From positions 1 through 5,310 of the forward strand of contig JAJZWH010000059.1 in assembly GCA_021846765.1 (NCBI GenBank): 5,310 bases of DNA. Direction: 5' to 3'. The notes beneath the pieces were generated by a model. It was not told the origin of the DNA, searched no databases, and was given only the letters and a program-made list of their open reading frames with translations. Origin of the DNA: a bacterium (GTDB taxonomy: Bacteria; Patescibacteriota; Saccharimonadia; Saccharimonadales; UBA4665). The position numbers and the translations under genes were made by a program. Below, piece by piece: positions 1 through 5,310 of this stretch. Positions within the stretch are counted from its first letter, which is position 1; every line of letters starts with the position of its first letter.

Positions 1-221
1 GAAAGAATCGAGTTCAAAACTATCAATTTAACTTACCTAATATAAATAATCTAGTAATTGGCAGCGCAGCAATTAATGCTTACGTTGATGATTTATTCGA
101 CAGTCGTAGTTTAACCTCTAGAGTGAAACTAGATCGTATTAAATCTTCATTTGAACGAATATACACTCCTCCAGACGTTAATCGAACCGATGATCAACTT
201 TTAGGTCAGATTGAATTTTAA
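1..221 (+). CDS. C-terminal fragment of an unrecognised protein (5' end outside window)
   Basis: An open frame enters from the left edge (first whole codon at position 3) and ends at TAA 219–221, giving the last 72 residues of a protein. No start codon is visible. The tail begins KNRVQNYQFNLPN, passes through a mildly hydrophobic stretch (NLVIGSAAINAYVDDLF), then a charged, probably helical segment (SRVKLDRIKSSFERIY), and ends DDQLLGQIEF. I see no membrane segment, cysteine motif or known domain signature and do not assign a function. The AT-rich third positions resemble those of the genes to the right, and the frame is the only one of the three on this strand without an early stop, which supports real coding. 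The gene converges on fusA with 2 bp between stop codons, so it is not part of the ribosomal operon. Confidence 0.75.
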   Translation, partial: KNRVQNYQFNLPNINNLVIGSAAINAYVDDLFDSRSLTSRVKLDRIKSSFERIYTPPDVNRTDDQLLGQIEF

Positions 222-223
222 GA

Positions 224-2320
224 TTAGCTATCGCTTTTTGACCTTTTGTTTATTATATTTTCTGCCACGTTATTAGGCACATCGGCATAATGTGCTAATT
301 CCATAGTTGAGCTAGCTCTTCCCTGGGTCATTGAACGTAGGTTGGTTGTGTAGCCAAACATCTCGCCTAAAGGAACGTATGCGGTTATTTCTTTTATATT
401 ACTTGCTAAATCTTCCATACTTTCTATACGACCCCGTTTAGAATTTAAATCTCCAATTACGTCACCCATGAATTCCTCTGGCGTTACCACTACTACTTTC
501 ATTATTGGTTCTAAAATAACCGGATTAGCTTTTTTGACAGCTTGTTGAACGGCCATTGATCCAGCTATTGAAAAAGCCATTTCAGAAGAGTCTACTTCAT
601 GATAACTACCATCATATAATTCGGCCTTAATATCTACTACCGGGTATCCAGCGATTACTCCATTAGCTAGTGCTTCTTCTATGCCTTTACGTACTGCTGG
701 AATGTATTCATTAGGTACTACGCCCCCTTTAATTGAGTTGATAAACTCAAAACCTGTACCTGCTTCTTTTGGAGATATTCTTAACCAGACATCACCATAT
801 TGTCCTCTACCTCCACTTTGGCGAATAAATTTACCTTGAGCTTCTACGTTAGACTTGTGAATCGTTTCTCGATAAGCAACTTGAGGCTGTCCGACATTAG
901 CTTCAACACTAAACTCTCTTTTCATTCGATCGACTATTATTTCTAAATGGAGTTCTCCCATTCCAGAAATTATGGTTTGTCCAGTTTCCTCATCTACGCG
1001 TATTCTAAAAGTTGGATCTTCTTCTGCTAATCGTTGCAAAGCTAAGCTCATTTTTTCTTGATCTGCTTTAGTTTTAGGTTCTATAGCAATAGATACTGGT
1101 GGATCTGGAAAGGTAATACTTTCTAATATAATAGGATGATTTACATTACACAAAGTATTTCCTGTTGTTGTTCCTTTAAGACCAACTATTGCTGCAATAT
1201 CTCCAGCACTAACATAATCGACATCTTCTCTTTTGTCGGCTTGCATTCTGACTATTCTACCTACTCGTTCTTTTTCATTAGTTGAGCTATTTAAAACATA
1301 GCTACCAGATTCAAGCTTTCCAGAATATACTCTAAAATAAGCTAATTTACCAACAAAAGGATCCGTAGCTATTTTAAAAGCCAAGGCTGCAAATGGTTGT
1401 TTATCGCTTGGTTTTCTCTCTATTTCTTCGCCAGTTTTTGGGTGATGGCCCCAAATGGCTGAAGTATCGACTGGACTAGGTAGTAAATCTGTTACCATAT
1501 CTAATACTTTTTCGACAATTACACCACGTCCGTCACCCCCAGTGACTGGATAAAATTTTCCAGATAATGTAGCTGTTCTAATTGCTTGTTTTATTTCGTC
1601 TATAGTTAATCCCTCTTCACCTACTTCAAGGTATTTTTCAAGCAGAGTTTCATCTTCTGCTACAGCGTTTTCGACAATTAGCGAACGATAACGTTTAGCC
1701 TCTATTAGCATATCTTCAGGCACGGGTCCTTCAATTAATTGGTGATCTGTAAATTCATTATAGGTGTACGATTTCATATTAATTAAGTCGACAACACCTT
1801 TAATACTTTGTTCAAAACCTATTGGTAAATGAAGCGGAAAAGCTAATTTGCTAAGCCGATGATGAATAGAGTCGAGTGATTTATAAAAATCTCCACCCGT
1901 TTGATTTATTTTATTAATAAAGCATATTCTAGGTACATTATATTTATCAGCTTGTCTCCAAACTGTTTCGCTTTGACTTTCTACGCCCATTTTTCCGTCA
2001 AACACTACAACTGCACCATCTAGAACCCTTAGGCTTCGTTCAACTTCAACCGTAAAATCGATATGTCCGGGAGTATCAATTATATTGATCTGATGATCTT
2101 TCCAGTAACAAGTAACAGCTGCCGAGACTATAGTAATTCCTCGTTCTCTTTCTTGAGCCATCCAGTCGGTAGTAGTTTCTCCCTCGTGCACAGCGCCGAT
2201 TTTATGCTTTAAGCCTGTTCGATATAGTATTCCTTCGGTTGTAGTTGTTTTGCCGGCGTCAATATGAGCAATGATTCCGATGTTTCTGATTTTTTCAATG
2301 GGATAGCGTTGAGTGGCCAT
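224..2320 (-). CDS. fusA: Elongation factor G (translocase GTPase) with atypical G4/G5 loops
   Basis: EF-G moves tRNAs and mRNA through the ribosome after peptide transfer and, with RRF, recycles ribosomes, using GTP in the cytoplasm. The 698 residues match the usual length of about 690–705. In order: P-loop AHIDAGKT (18–25), switch I ending RGITI (60–64), switch II DTPGH (82–86), domain II near 305–400, domain III with SGMGELHLE (452–460), domain IV with GGRGQYGD (503–510) and the tip loop YHEVDSSE (573–580), and domain V with MFGYTTNLRSMTQGRA (654–669). GTP hydrolysis residues, including Lys24 and His86, are present. The base-recognition loops are odd: the usual NKMD reads NKIN (136–139), and the usual G5 GSAxKNKG reads GGDGRG (261–266). 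The start is supported by the typical opening PIEKIRNIGIIAHID and an AAGGA sequence upstream. It lies 32 bp downstream of the 106-residue gene as last gene of the str cluster; the stop is TAA. Confidence 0.98.
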   Translation of the reverse strand: MATQRYPIEKIRNIGIIAHIDAGKTTTTEGILYRTGLKHKIGAVHEGETTTDWMAQERERGITIVSAAVTCYWKDHQINIIDTPGHIDFTVEVERSLRVLDGAVVVFDGKMGVESQSETVWRQADKYNVPRICFINKINQTGGDFYKSLDSIHHRLSKLAFPLHLPIGFEQSIKGVVDLINMKSYTYNEFTDHQLIEGPVPEDMLIEAKRYRSLIVENAVAEDETLLEKYLEVGEEGLTIDEIKQAIRTATLSGKFYPVTGGDGRGVIVEKVLDMVTDLLPSPVDTSAIWGHHPKTGEEIERKPSDKQPFAALAFKIATDPFVGKLAYFRVYSGKLESGSYVLNSSTNEKERVGRIVRMQADKREDVDYVSAGDIAAIVGLKGTTTGNTLCNVNHPIILESITFPDPPVSIAIEPKTKADQEKMSLALQRLAEEDPTFRIRVDEETGQTIISGMGELHLEIIVDRMKREFSVEANVGQPQVAYRETIHKSNVEAQGKFIRQSGGRGQYGDVWLRISPKEAGTGFEFINSIKGGVVPNEYIPAVRKGIEEALANGVIAGYPVVDIKAELYDGSYHEVDSSEMAFSIAGSMAVQQAVKKANPVILEPIMKVVVVTPEEFMGDVIGDLNSKRGRIESMEDLASNIKEITAYVPLGEMFGYTTNLRSMTQGRASSTMELAHYADVPNNVAENIINKRSKSDS

Positions 2321-2334
2321 AGTGTATGAATTCT

Positions 2335-2340
2335 TCCTTC
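2335..2340 (-). promoter_or_regulatory. Probable ribosome binding site of fusA
   Basis: On the minus strand GAAGGA lies in a purine run (AAGAAGGAAGAA) in the 32-bp gap before fusA. Fourteen bases separate it from the ATG, longer than the typical 5–9, so the match may be functional only in part, or the later purines GGAAGAA may pair instead. Confidence 0.45.
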
Positions 2341-2352
2341 TTTAAGTATGTA

Positions 2353-2673
2353 TTAATTAACTTGATGGGTTATTTCGTAACCGGTAATTTGACTAAACTT
2401 TTCTGTTAACTGTTGAGCTTTTCTTTCGAGACGATGTTTTTTGCGTTCGTTATATTTTAATTGTAATAGTCCAAAAATTCCCTCGCTACCGCAACCACGT
2501 TCTAATGTTTCGTATATTGATGTGGCAGTCTCTCGACATCGTTCAGCTTTTCGTGTCAATTGTTCCGCTTCTTCTAAATAGGCCATACTATCTAGTAAGA
2601 TTAATGTAGCAGCTATATCCTCTGGCTGTTCTTCGATTGAGAATTTTGGATGAAAATTTTTATTATTTTCCAT
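2353..2673 (-). CDS. Unrecognised 106-residue charged helical protein between rpsG and fusA
   Basis: I do not recognise this protein. It sits where S7 and EF-G genes are normally adjacent, 8 bp after rpsG and 32 bp before fusA, on the same strand, so it is very probably co-transcribed and translated with them. It has no signal peptide or membrane segment. Residues 17–58 (rich in Ala, Leu, Glu) and 66–96 (rich in Leu, Lys, Arg) look like two long helices joined by a turn RGCGSEG (59–65), suggesting a helical hairpin. The first half is acidic and residues 73–92 are strongly basic (KYNERKKHRLERKAQ). Two cysteines, 46 and 61, are not arranged as a metal motif. An AGAGGA at the end of rpsG, about 11 bases before the ATG, could serve as ribosome binding site. 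The stop is TAA. A ribosome-related role is inference from position only. Confidence 0.8.
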   Translation of the reverse strand: MENNKNFHPKFSIEEQPEDIAATLILLDSMAYLEEAEQLTRKAERCRETATSIYETLERGCGSEGIFGLLQLKYNERKKHRLERKAQQLTEKFSQITGYEITHQVN

Positions 2674-2681
2674 TATTATAT

Positions 2682-3161
2682 CTATCCTCTTGCAAAATGG
2701 GCAAATGCACGGTTAGCTTCAGCCATTTTGTGGGTGTCTTCTTTTTTCTTAACTGCTGCACCTTGGTTATTATAGGCGTCTTGCAGTTCATTAGCTATTC
2801 TATCTACCATACTCATACCTTTGCGAGAGCGGGCTGCTTGTACCAACCACATAGTAGTTAGATGGCTTTGTCTTTGTCCTTTTACTTCAAATGGTATCTG
2901 ATAGTTTGCTCCTCCTACACGACGAGATCTTGTTTCTAGATGGGGTTGAATATTTAGATAAGCTTTTTCAAATACTTCTAGAGGATTATCTATTTTTAAT
3001 CGATCGGCAGCTTTTTGCATGCCTTCATATACTAGTTTTTCAGCTAATTGTTTTTTGCCGTTAAGCATTACTCGGTTAATTAATTTTTGCACTTGGACAC
3101 TGTTATATAGTCTGTCTGGTTGAATCGGTCTAACTAAACTTTTGGTAGTCTTTCTGGGCAT
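2682..3161 (-). CDS. rpsG: 30S ribosomal protein S7
   Basis: S7 nucleates assembly of the 30S head by binding the 3' major domain of 16S rRNA and contacts tRNA in the E site. The 159 residues compare with about 156 in most bacteria. Family hallmarks are visible: LYNSVQVQKLINRVMLNGKK (18–37), the beta-hairpin segment SRRVGGANYQIPFEV (79–93), WLVQAARSRKGMSMVDRIANEL (105–126), and the C-terminal block AAVKKKEDTHKMAEANRAFAHF (135–156). The N-terminal stretch MPRKTTKSLVRPIQPDRL differs from the common MPRKG/MARR openings but is basic as expected. The ATG follows the rpsL stop by 9 bp, and no Shine-Dalgarno sequence is visible in the gap, so translation may be coupled to rpsL. In E. coli S7 represses its own operon by binding the roughly 100-nt rpsL–rpsG spacer; a 9-bp spacer leaves no room for that element. 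The stop is TAG. Confidence 0.99.
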   Translation of the reverse strand: MPRKTTKSLVRPIQPDRLYNSVQVQKLINRVMLNGKKQLAEKLVYEGMQKAADRLKIDNPLEVFEKAYLNIQPHLETRSRRVGGANYQIPFEVKGQRQSHLTTMWLVQAARSRKGMSMVDRIANELQDAYNNQGAAVKKKEDTHKMAEANRAFAHFARG

Positions 3162-3170
3162 TTTTAATTT

Positions 3171-3578
3171 CTACGCTTTCTTAGCGCCGTATTTACTACG
3201 GCCTTGTTTACGATTACTAACACCCTGAAGATCTAAGCTGCCTCTAACTATATGATATCTCACTCCAGGTAAGTCTTTAACTCTGCCTCCTCTAACTAAG
3301 ACTACTGCATGCTCTTGCAAATTATGTCCTTCTCCACCTATATAAGCCCATACTTCATAGCCATTAGTTAATCTGACTCGAGCTACTTTTCTTAATGCTG
3401 AGTTAGGCTTTTTAGGTGTTTTTGTAGTTACTTTAACGCAAACTCCTCGCTTAAAAGGTGCGGTTTTTTCGTAATTGATTGTTTTGAGATTATTGACTAC
3501 TCTTTGCATGGCTGGAGATTTGCTTTTAGCAATAACTCTAGATCTAGGCTTACGCACTAACTGATTTATTGTTGGCAT
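3171..3578 (-). CDS. rpsL: 30S ribosomal protein S12
   Basis: S12 lines the decoding centre of the small subunit and helps control tRNA selection accuracy. The 135 residues begin MPTINQLVRKPR and carry a segment at about 21–43 (SPAMQRVVNNLKTINYEKTAP) longer than in E. coli S12 (124 residues) and similar to the longer form of Gram-positive bacteria. The decoding loops are intact: TPKKPNSALRK (54–64) and GGRVKDLPGVRYH (97–109). Lys57 and Lys101 correspond to the two lysines whose mutation gives streptomycin resistance in E. coli, and Asp102 to the methylthiolated aspartate; all are wild type. The C-terminus RKQGRSKYGAKKA is standard. The start is preceded by a purine-rich AAAGAAAGAAGA about 5 bases before the ATG, a weak ribosome binding site. 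It is the first gene after the 183-bp spacer and the likely head of the str transcript; the stop is TAG. Confidence 0.99.
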   Translation of the reverse strand: MPTINQLVRKPRSRVIAKSKSPAMQRVVNNLKTINYEKTAPFKRGVCVKVTTKTPKKPNSALRKVARVRLTNGYEVWAYIGGEGHNLQEHAVVLVRGGRVKDLPGVRYHIVRGSLDLQGVSNRKQGRSKYGAKKA

Positions 3579-3615
3579 ATGAATCTTCTTTCTTTAACGC
3601 TAAGTCTATATTTAA

Positions 3616-3657
3616 TTAAATGTCTACTGCTGCAAAATACTGCTTATCTTCTGCCAT
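3616..3657 (-). other. 13-codon mini-ORF in the rpsL leader (speculative)
   Basis: On the minus strand ATG (3655–3657) opens a frame MAEDKQYFAAVDI ending in TAA, 37 bp before the rpsL start. No Shine-Dalgarno sequence precedes it, and the bases just upstream are ATATTTTT. It could be an upstream peptide influencing rpsL expression, or merely a chance frame; the second is more likely without conservation evidence. Confidence 0.15.
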
Positions 3658-3683
3658 AAAAATATTAAGTACTTTGGCTCAGA
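3650..3683 (-). promoter_or_regulatory. Possible bulged hairpin in the rpsL leader RNA
   Basis: In the minus-strand transcript, TCTGAGCCA (3675–3683) can pair with TGGCAGA (3650–3656) as seven base pairs with a two-base AG bulge and an 18-base AT-rich loop. No U-tract follows, so it does not look like a terminator. It would cover the start of the mini-ORF. It may be a leader regulatory structure or chance. Confidence 0.2.
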
Positions 3684-3731
3684 TTATTTTATCAAATATA
3701 ACTTTTAATTAATTCTACCTGTTTAATTAAT

Positions 3732-3737
3732 ATTATA
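3732..3737 (-). promoter_or_regulatory. Candidate -10 element (TATAAT) upstream of rpsL
   Basis: A perfect TATAAT reads on the minus strand 25 bp after the rpoC stop and about 150 bp before the rpsL start. At 17 bp upstream the sequence (AAACGA) is a poor -35; TTGATA is present but 22 bp away, at the rpoC stop. A promoter here would give rpsL–fusA its own start, with a leader of roughly 145 nt. Support is limited because the spacer is AT-rich. Confidence 0.3.
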
Positions 3738-3761
3738 CTCTACCAGACTATGAATCGTTTA

Positions 3762-5310
3762 TCAACTAACAAAGGAATCAATTTGTTCATTGACTTCGTC
3801 ATTCATTTCTATATCTTCTTCTAAGTAACCTGTGCCTACAGGTATCTTACGACCTAGAATGACGTTTTCTTTCAGGCCATACAATCGGTCTATTTTACCT
3901 GATGTAGCAGCGCCAATCAAAACTCTTGTAGTGTCTTGGAATGAAGCAGCGCTGAGGAATGAATCAGTAGATAGCGAAGCCTTAGTAATTCCCAGTAATA
4001 GTTGATTATACTTGGCTGGCTTTTTATGTTCAGCTATTAATTGTTCATTGGCTTCACTGACGGCTAACTTAGAAATTATATCTCCTGTTACAAAATCACT
4101 ATCTCCGGATTCTTCAATTTGGACTCTACTAAACATTTGACGAACAATTATTTCTAAATGTTTATCGGCTATATTTTGTCCTTGACCTACGAATATTTTT
4201 AAAATTTCGTTCATTATGTAACGCTGAGTTGATTCAACTCCTTGGAGTCTCATTAAGTCGTGTAAGTTAATCGATCCTGCTGTTAATCTTTGCCCTGCAA
4301 TTACATAGTCTCCGTCTTCTACTACTAATTGTTTGAATCCTGGAATTTCATACCTTACTACACTCTGTCTAGTCGGACTAAGTACTATAGTAGTATCTGT
4401 AAGATTTATTTTTCCAGCCATTGGTGCAATTATTGGTTCACTATTGTCTTCCATGGCTGCTAATACATCACCTACCATAACGTCTGATCCTGAACTAATA
4501 TGCGGCTTACGTTCGCCAAGTTTAAAATTAATGCTCTCTTTATCGTCGGCAGTAATTTGAACTATATAGTGATCACCCTCTTCCCATGCGTTAACTGTTC
4601 CACTAATATCTGTTAAGTAGGCAACTCCCTTAGGAGAGCGTGCTTCAAAAAGTTCTTCAATACGATTAAGTCCCTGGGCAGAATCATCGGCCATTAATGC
4701 TCCAGAACGGTGTTTTGAGTCTAGGCTAAGTTGAGTTCCCGGTTCCCCAATACTTTGGGCAGCTATTACTCCTATTGGGTGATGATTTTCTACTAAATTA
4801 CCAGTTGCTGGATCAACCCCATAAGATCTTCTGGATACTCCTCTTACATTCGTGCAACTTAAAGCGCTCATTATTTTGACACCATCTAGTTGGCTGTCTT
4901 GATCAATAGCTTGAGCGATCTCGGCAGTTATTAGTTGTCCTTTTTTAACATGATTGGAGATATTCTCAGCCGCATAACGTCCGCTTAATCGATTAGCATA
5001 TGTAGTGCCTATTTCCTCCGCATCGGCTCTGAGCATCGAAAATCCTGGATCGTTAATTTCGTCGTCTATGGTAAGAACGTCTTGCGATACATCAACTAAT
5101 CTTCTAGTTAAATAACCAGCATCTGCTGTTTTTAGAGCAATGTCGATTAATGCTTTTCTGGTACCTCGAGTTCCTGTAAAGTACTCTAACGGATCTAAAC
5201 CAGCAATATACCCAGATTTAATTGGTAACTCAATAATCCTACCGGCTGCGTCTTGCAAAACTCCTAGCATACCTACTGAGTTTTTCATTTGGGTAATGTT
5301 ACCTCTAGCA
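3762..5310 (-). CDS. rpoC: RNA polymerase beta' subunit, C-terminal part (5' end outside window)
   Basis: Beta' forms much of the RNA polymerase active centre with beta. The frame is open to the right edge and begins within the bridge helix (ARGNITQMKNSVGMLG), so the Met at 5286–5288 is internal; residues below count from it. Hallmarks follow in order: TGTRGTRKALIDIALKTADAG (38–58), LTRRLVDVSQD (60–70), AAQSIGEPGTQL (176–187), trigger loop to about 200, ELFEARSPKG (212–221), RYIMNEILKIFVGQGQNIADKHLEIIVRQM (356–385), and the C-terminal GITKASLSTDSFLSAASFQDTTRVL (433–457) and GLKENVILGRKIPVGTG (471–487). No large insert interrupts the trigger loop. Oddities are LSLDSKH in place of LTMRTFH, loss of three zinc-site Cys, an altered bridge helix, and a second barrel-sandwich repeat (about 285–338). 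It ends TGA directly followed by TAA. The rpoC–rpsL order is the classical one. Confidence 0.98.
   Translation of the reverse strand, partial: ARGNITQMKNSVGMLGVLQDAAGRIIELPIKSGYIAGLDPLEYFTGTRGTRKALIDIALKTADAGYLTRRLVDVSQDVLTIDDEINDPGFSMLRADAEEIGTTYANRLSGRYAAENISNHVKKGQLITAEIAQAIDQDSQLDGVKIMSALSCTNVRGVSRRSYGVDPATGNLVENHHPIGVIAAQSIGEPGTQLSLDSKHRSGALMADDSAQGLNRIEELFEARSPKGVAYLTDISGTVNAWEEGDHYIVQITADDKESINFKLGERKPHISSGSDVMVGDVLAAMEDNSEPIIAPMAGKINLTDTTIVLSPTRQSVVRYEIPGFKQLVVEDGDYVIAGQRLTAGSINLHDLMRLQGVESTQRYIMNEILKIFVGQGQNIADKHLEIIVRQMFSRVQIEESGDSDFVTGDIISKLAVSEANEQLIAEHKKPAKYNQLLLGITKASLSTDSFLSAASFQDTTRVLIGAATSGKIDRLYGLKENVILGRKIPVGTGYLEEDIEMNDEVNEQIDSFVS

Larger units (their letters stand above)
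3611..3730. repeat. Three copies of TTTAATTAA (TTAATTAAA on the minus strand)
   Basis: The nonamer TTTAATTAA occurs at 3611–3619, 3704–3712 and 3722–3730, all in the same orientation. Each contains the 8-bp palindrome TTAATTAA. The last two copies start 18 bp apart, and the minus-strand match there extends to ATTAATTAAA. The spacer is very AT-rich, so chance is possible, but three copies in 120 bp is more than expected. A fourth TTAATTAA lies at 2353–2360 across the stop codon of the 106-residue gene. Confidence 0.5.

Noticed and set aside
222..262. U-rich run after the plus-strand gene as an intrinsic terminator
   Set aside because: The tract CTTTTTGACCTTTTG is T-rich, but no stable stem precedes it, and it lies within the fusA coding sequence.
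2675..2680. TATAAT just before the start of the 106-residue gene as an internal promoter
   Set aside because: No -35 element sits at a suitable distance, and a transcript would begin at or after the ATG. The bases are better explained as an AT-rich gap after rpsG.
2637..2861. Plus-strand open frame of 74 codons across the rpsG 3' end
   Set aside because: It lies antisense to rpsG and the start of the 106-residue gene. Its translation is Cys/Phe-rich with no domain, while rpsG on the other strand is unmistakable.
3759..3764. TGA end of rpoC as a sign of UGA=Gly recoding
   Set aside because: TGA is followed at once by TAA, so the protein end would differ by one residue only. No in-frame TGA occurs in EF-G, S7, S12, the small protein or the beta' fragment, where conserved glycines use GGN codons. 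The standard code fits.
4333..4560. Plus-strand open frame of 75 codons inside rpoC
   Set aside because: It is antisense to well-conserved beta' sequence, and its hydrophobic look arises from the complement of the coding strand. No ribosome binding site or family match is visible.
5286..5288. ATG as the start of a shortened RNA polymerase protein
   Set aside because: The frame continues upstream to the window edge with ARGNITQ, which matches the conserved bridge helix, so this Met is internal and the gene is simply cut by the window.

Overview
The window is a stretch of bacterial chromosome of low G+C content. It holds the 3' half of the rpoBC–str ribosomal cluster, all on the minus strand and transcribed right to left: rpoC (C-terminal part only, cut by the right edge), a 183-bp spacer, rpsL (S12), rpsG (S7), an unrecognised 106-residue protein, and fusA (EF-G). 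At the left edge, on the plus strand, the last 72 codons of an unrecognised gene run tail-to-tail into fusA, with 2 bp between the stop codons. No tuf gene follows fusA inside the window.

Several signs suggest a Candidate Phyla Radiation (Patescibacteria) genome, with Saccharibacteria (TM7) or a relative as the best guess. These are the divergent RNA polymerase beta' active-site elements (trigger loop reading LSLDSKHRSG), the lack of the Gram-negative trigger-loop insert, an S12 with the longer N-terminal segment of Gram-positive type, and an EF-G with altered G4 and G5 loops. The assignment is by eye, without a tree. UGA does not appear in frame anywhere in about 1,400 codons of highly conserved proteins. 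This argues for the standard code and against the UGA=Gly groups (Absconditabacteria, Gracilibacteria).

Functionally the window is core transcription and translation machinery: the catalytic half of RNA polymerase beta', two 30S proteins (S12 decoding centre, S7 head assembly), and the translocase. The rpsL–rpsG–orf106–fusA genes are spaced 9, 8 and 32 bp apart and look like one transcription unit, perhaps also started or regulated in the rpoC–rpsL spacer. That spacer carries three copies of TTAATTAAA, one perfect TATAAT, a possible bulged hairpin and a 13-codon mini-ORF.

The points most worth a second look are these. EF-G has NKIN in place of NKxD in its guanine-specificity loop, and a changed G5 loop. 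RNA polymerase beta' has an Asp where the trigger-loop Arg normally sits, has lost three of the four Cys of its second zinc site, has an atypical bridge helix and carries a duplicated barrel-sandwich module. The small unknown gene is inserted between rpsG and fusA.
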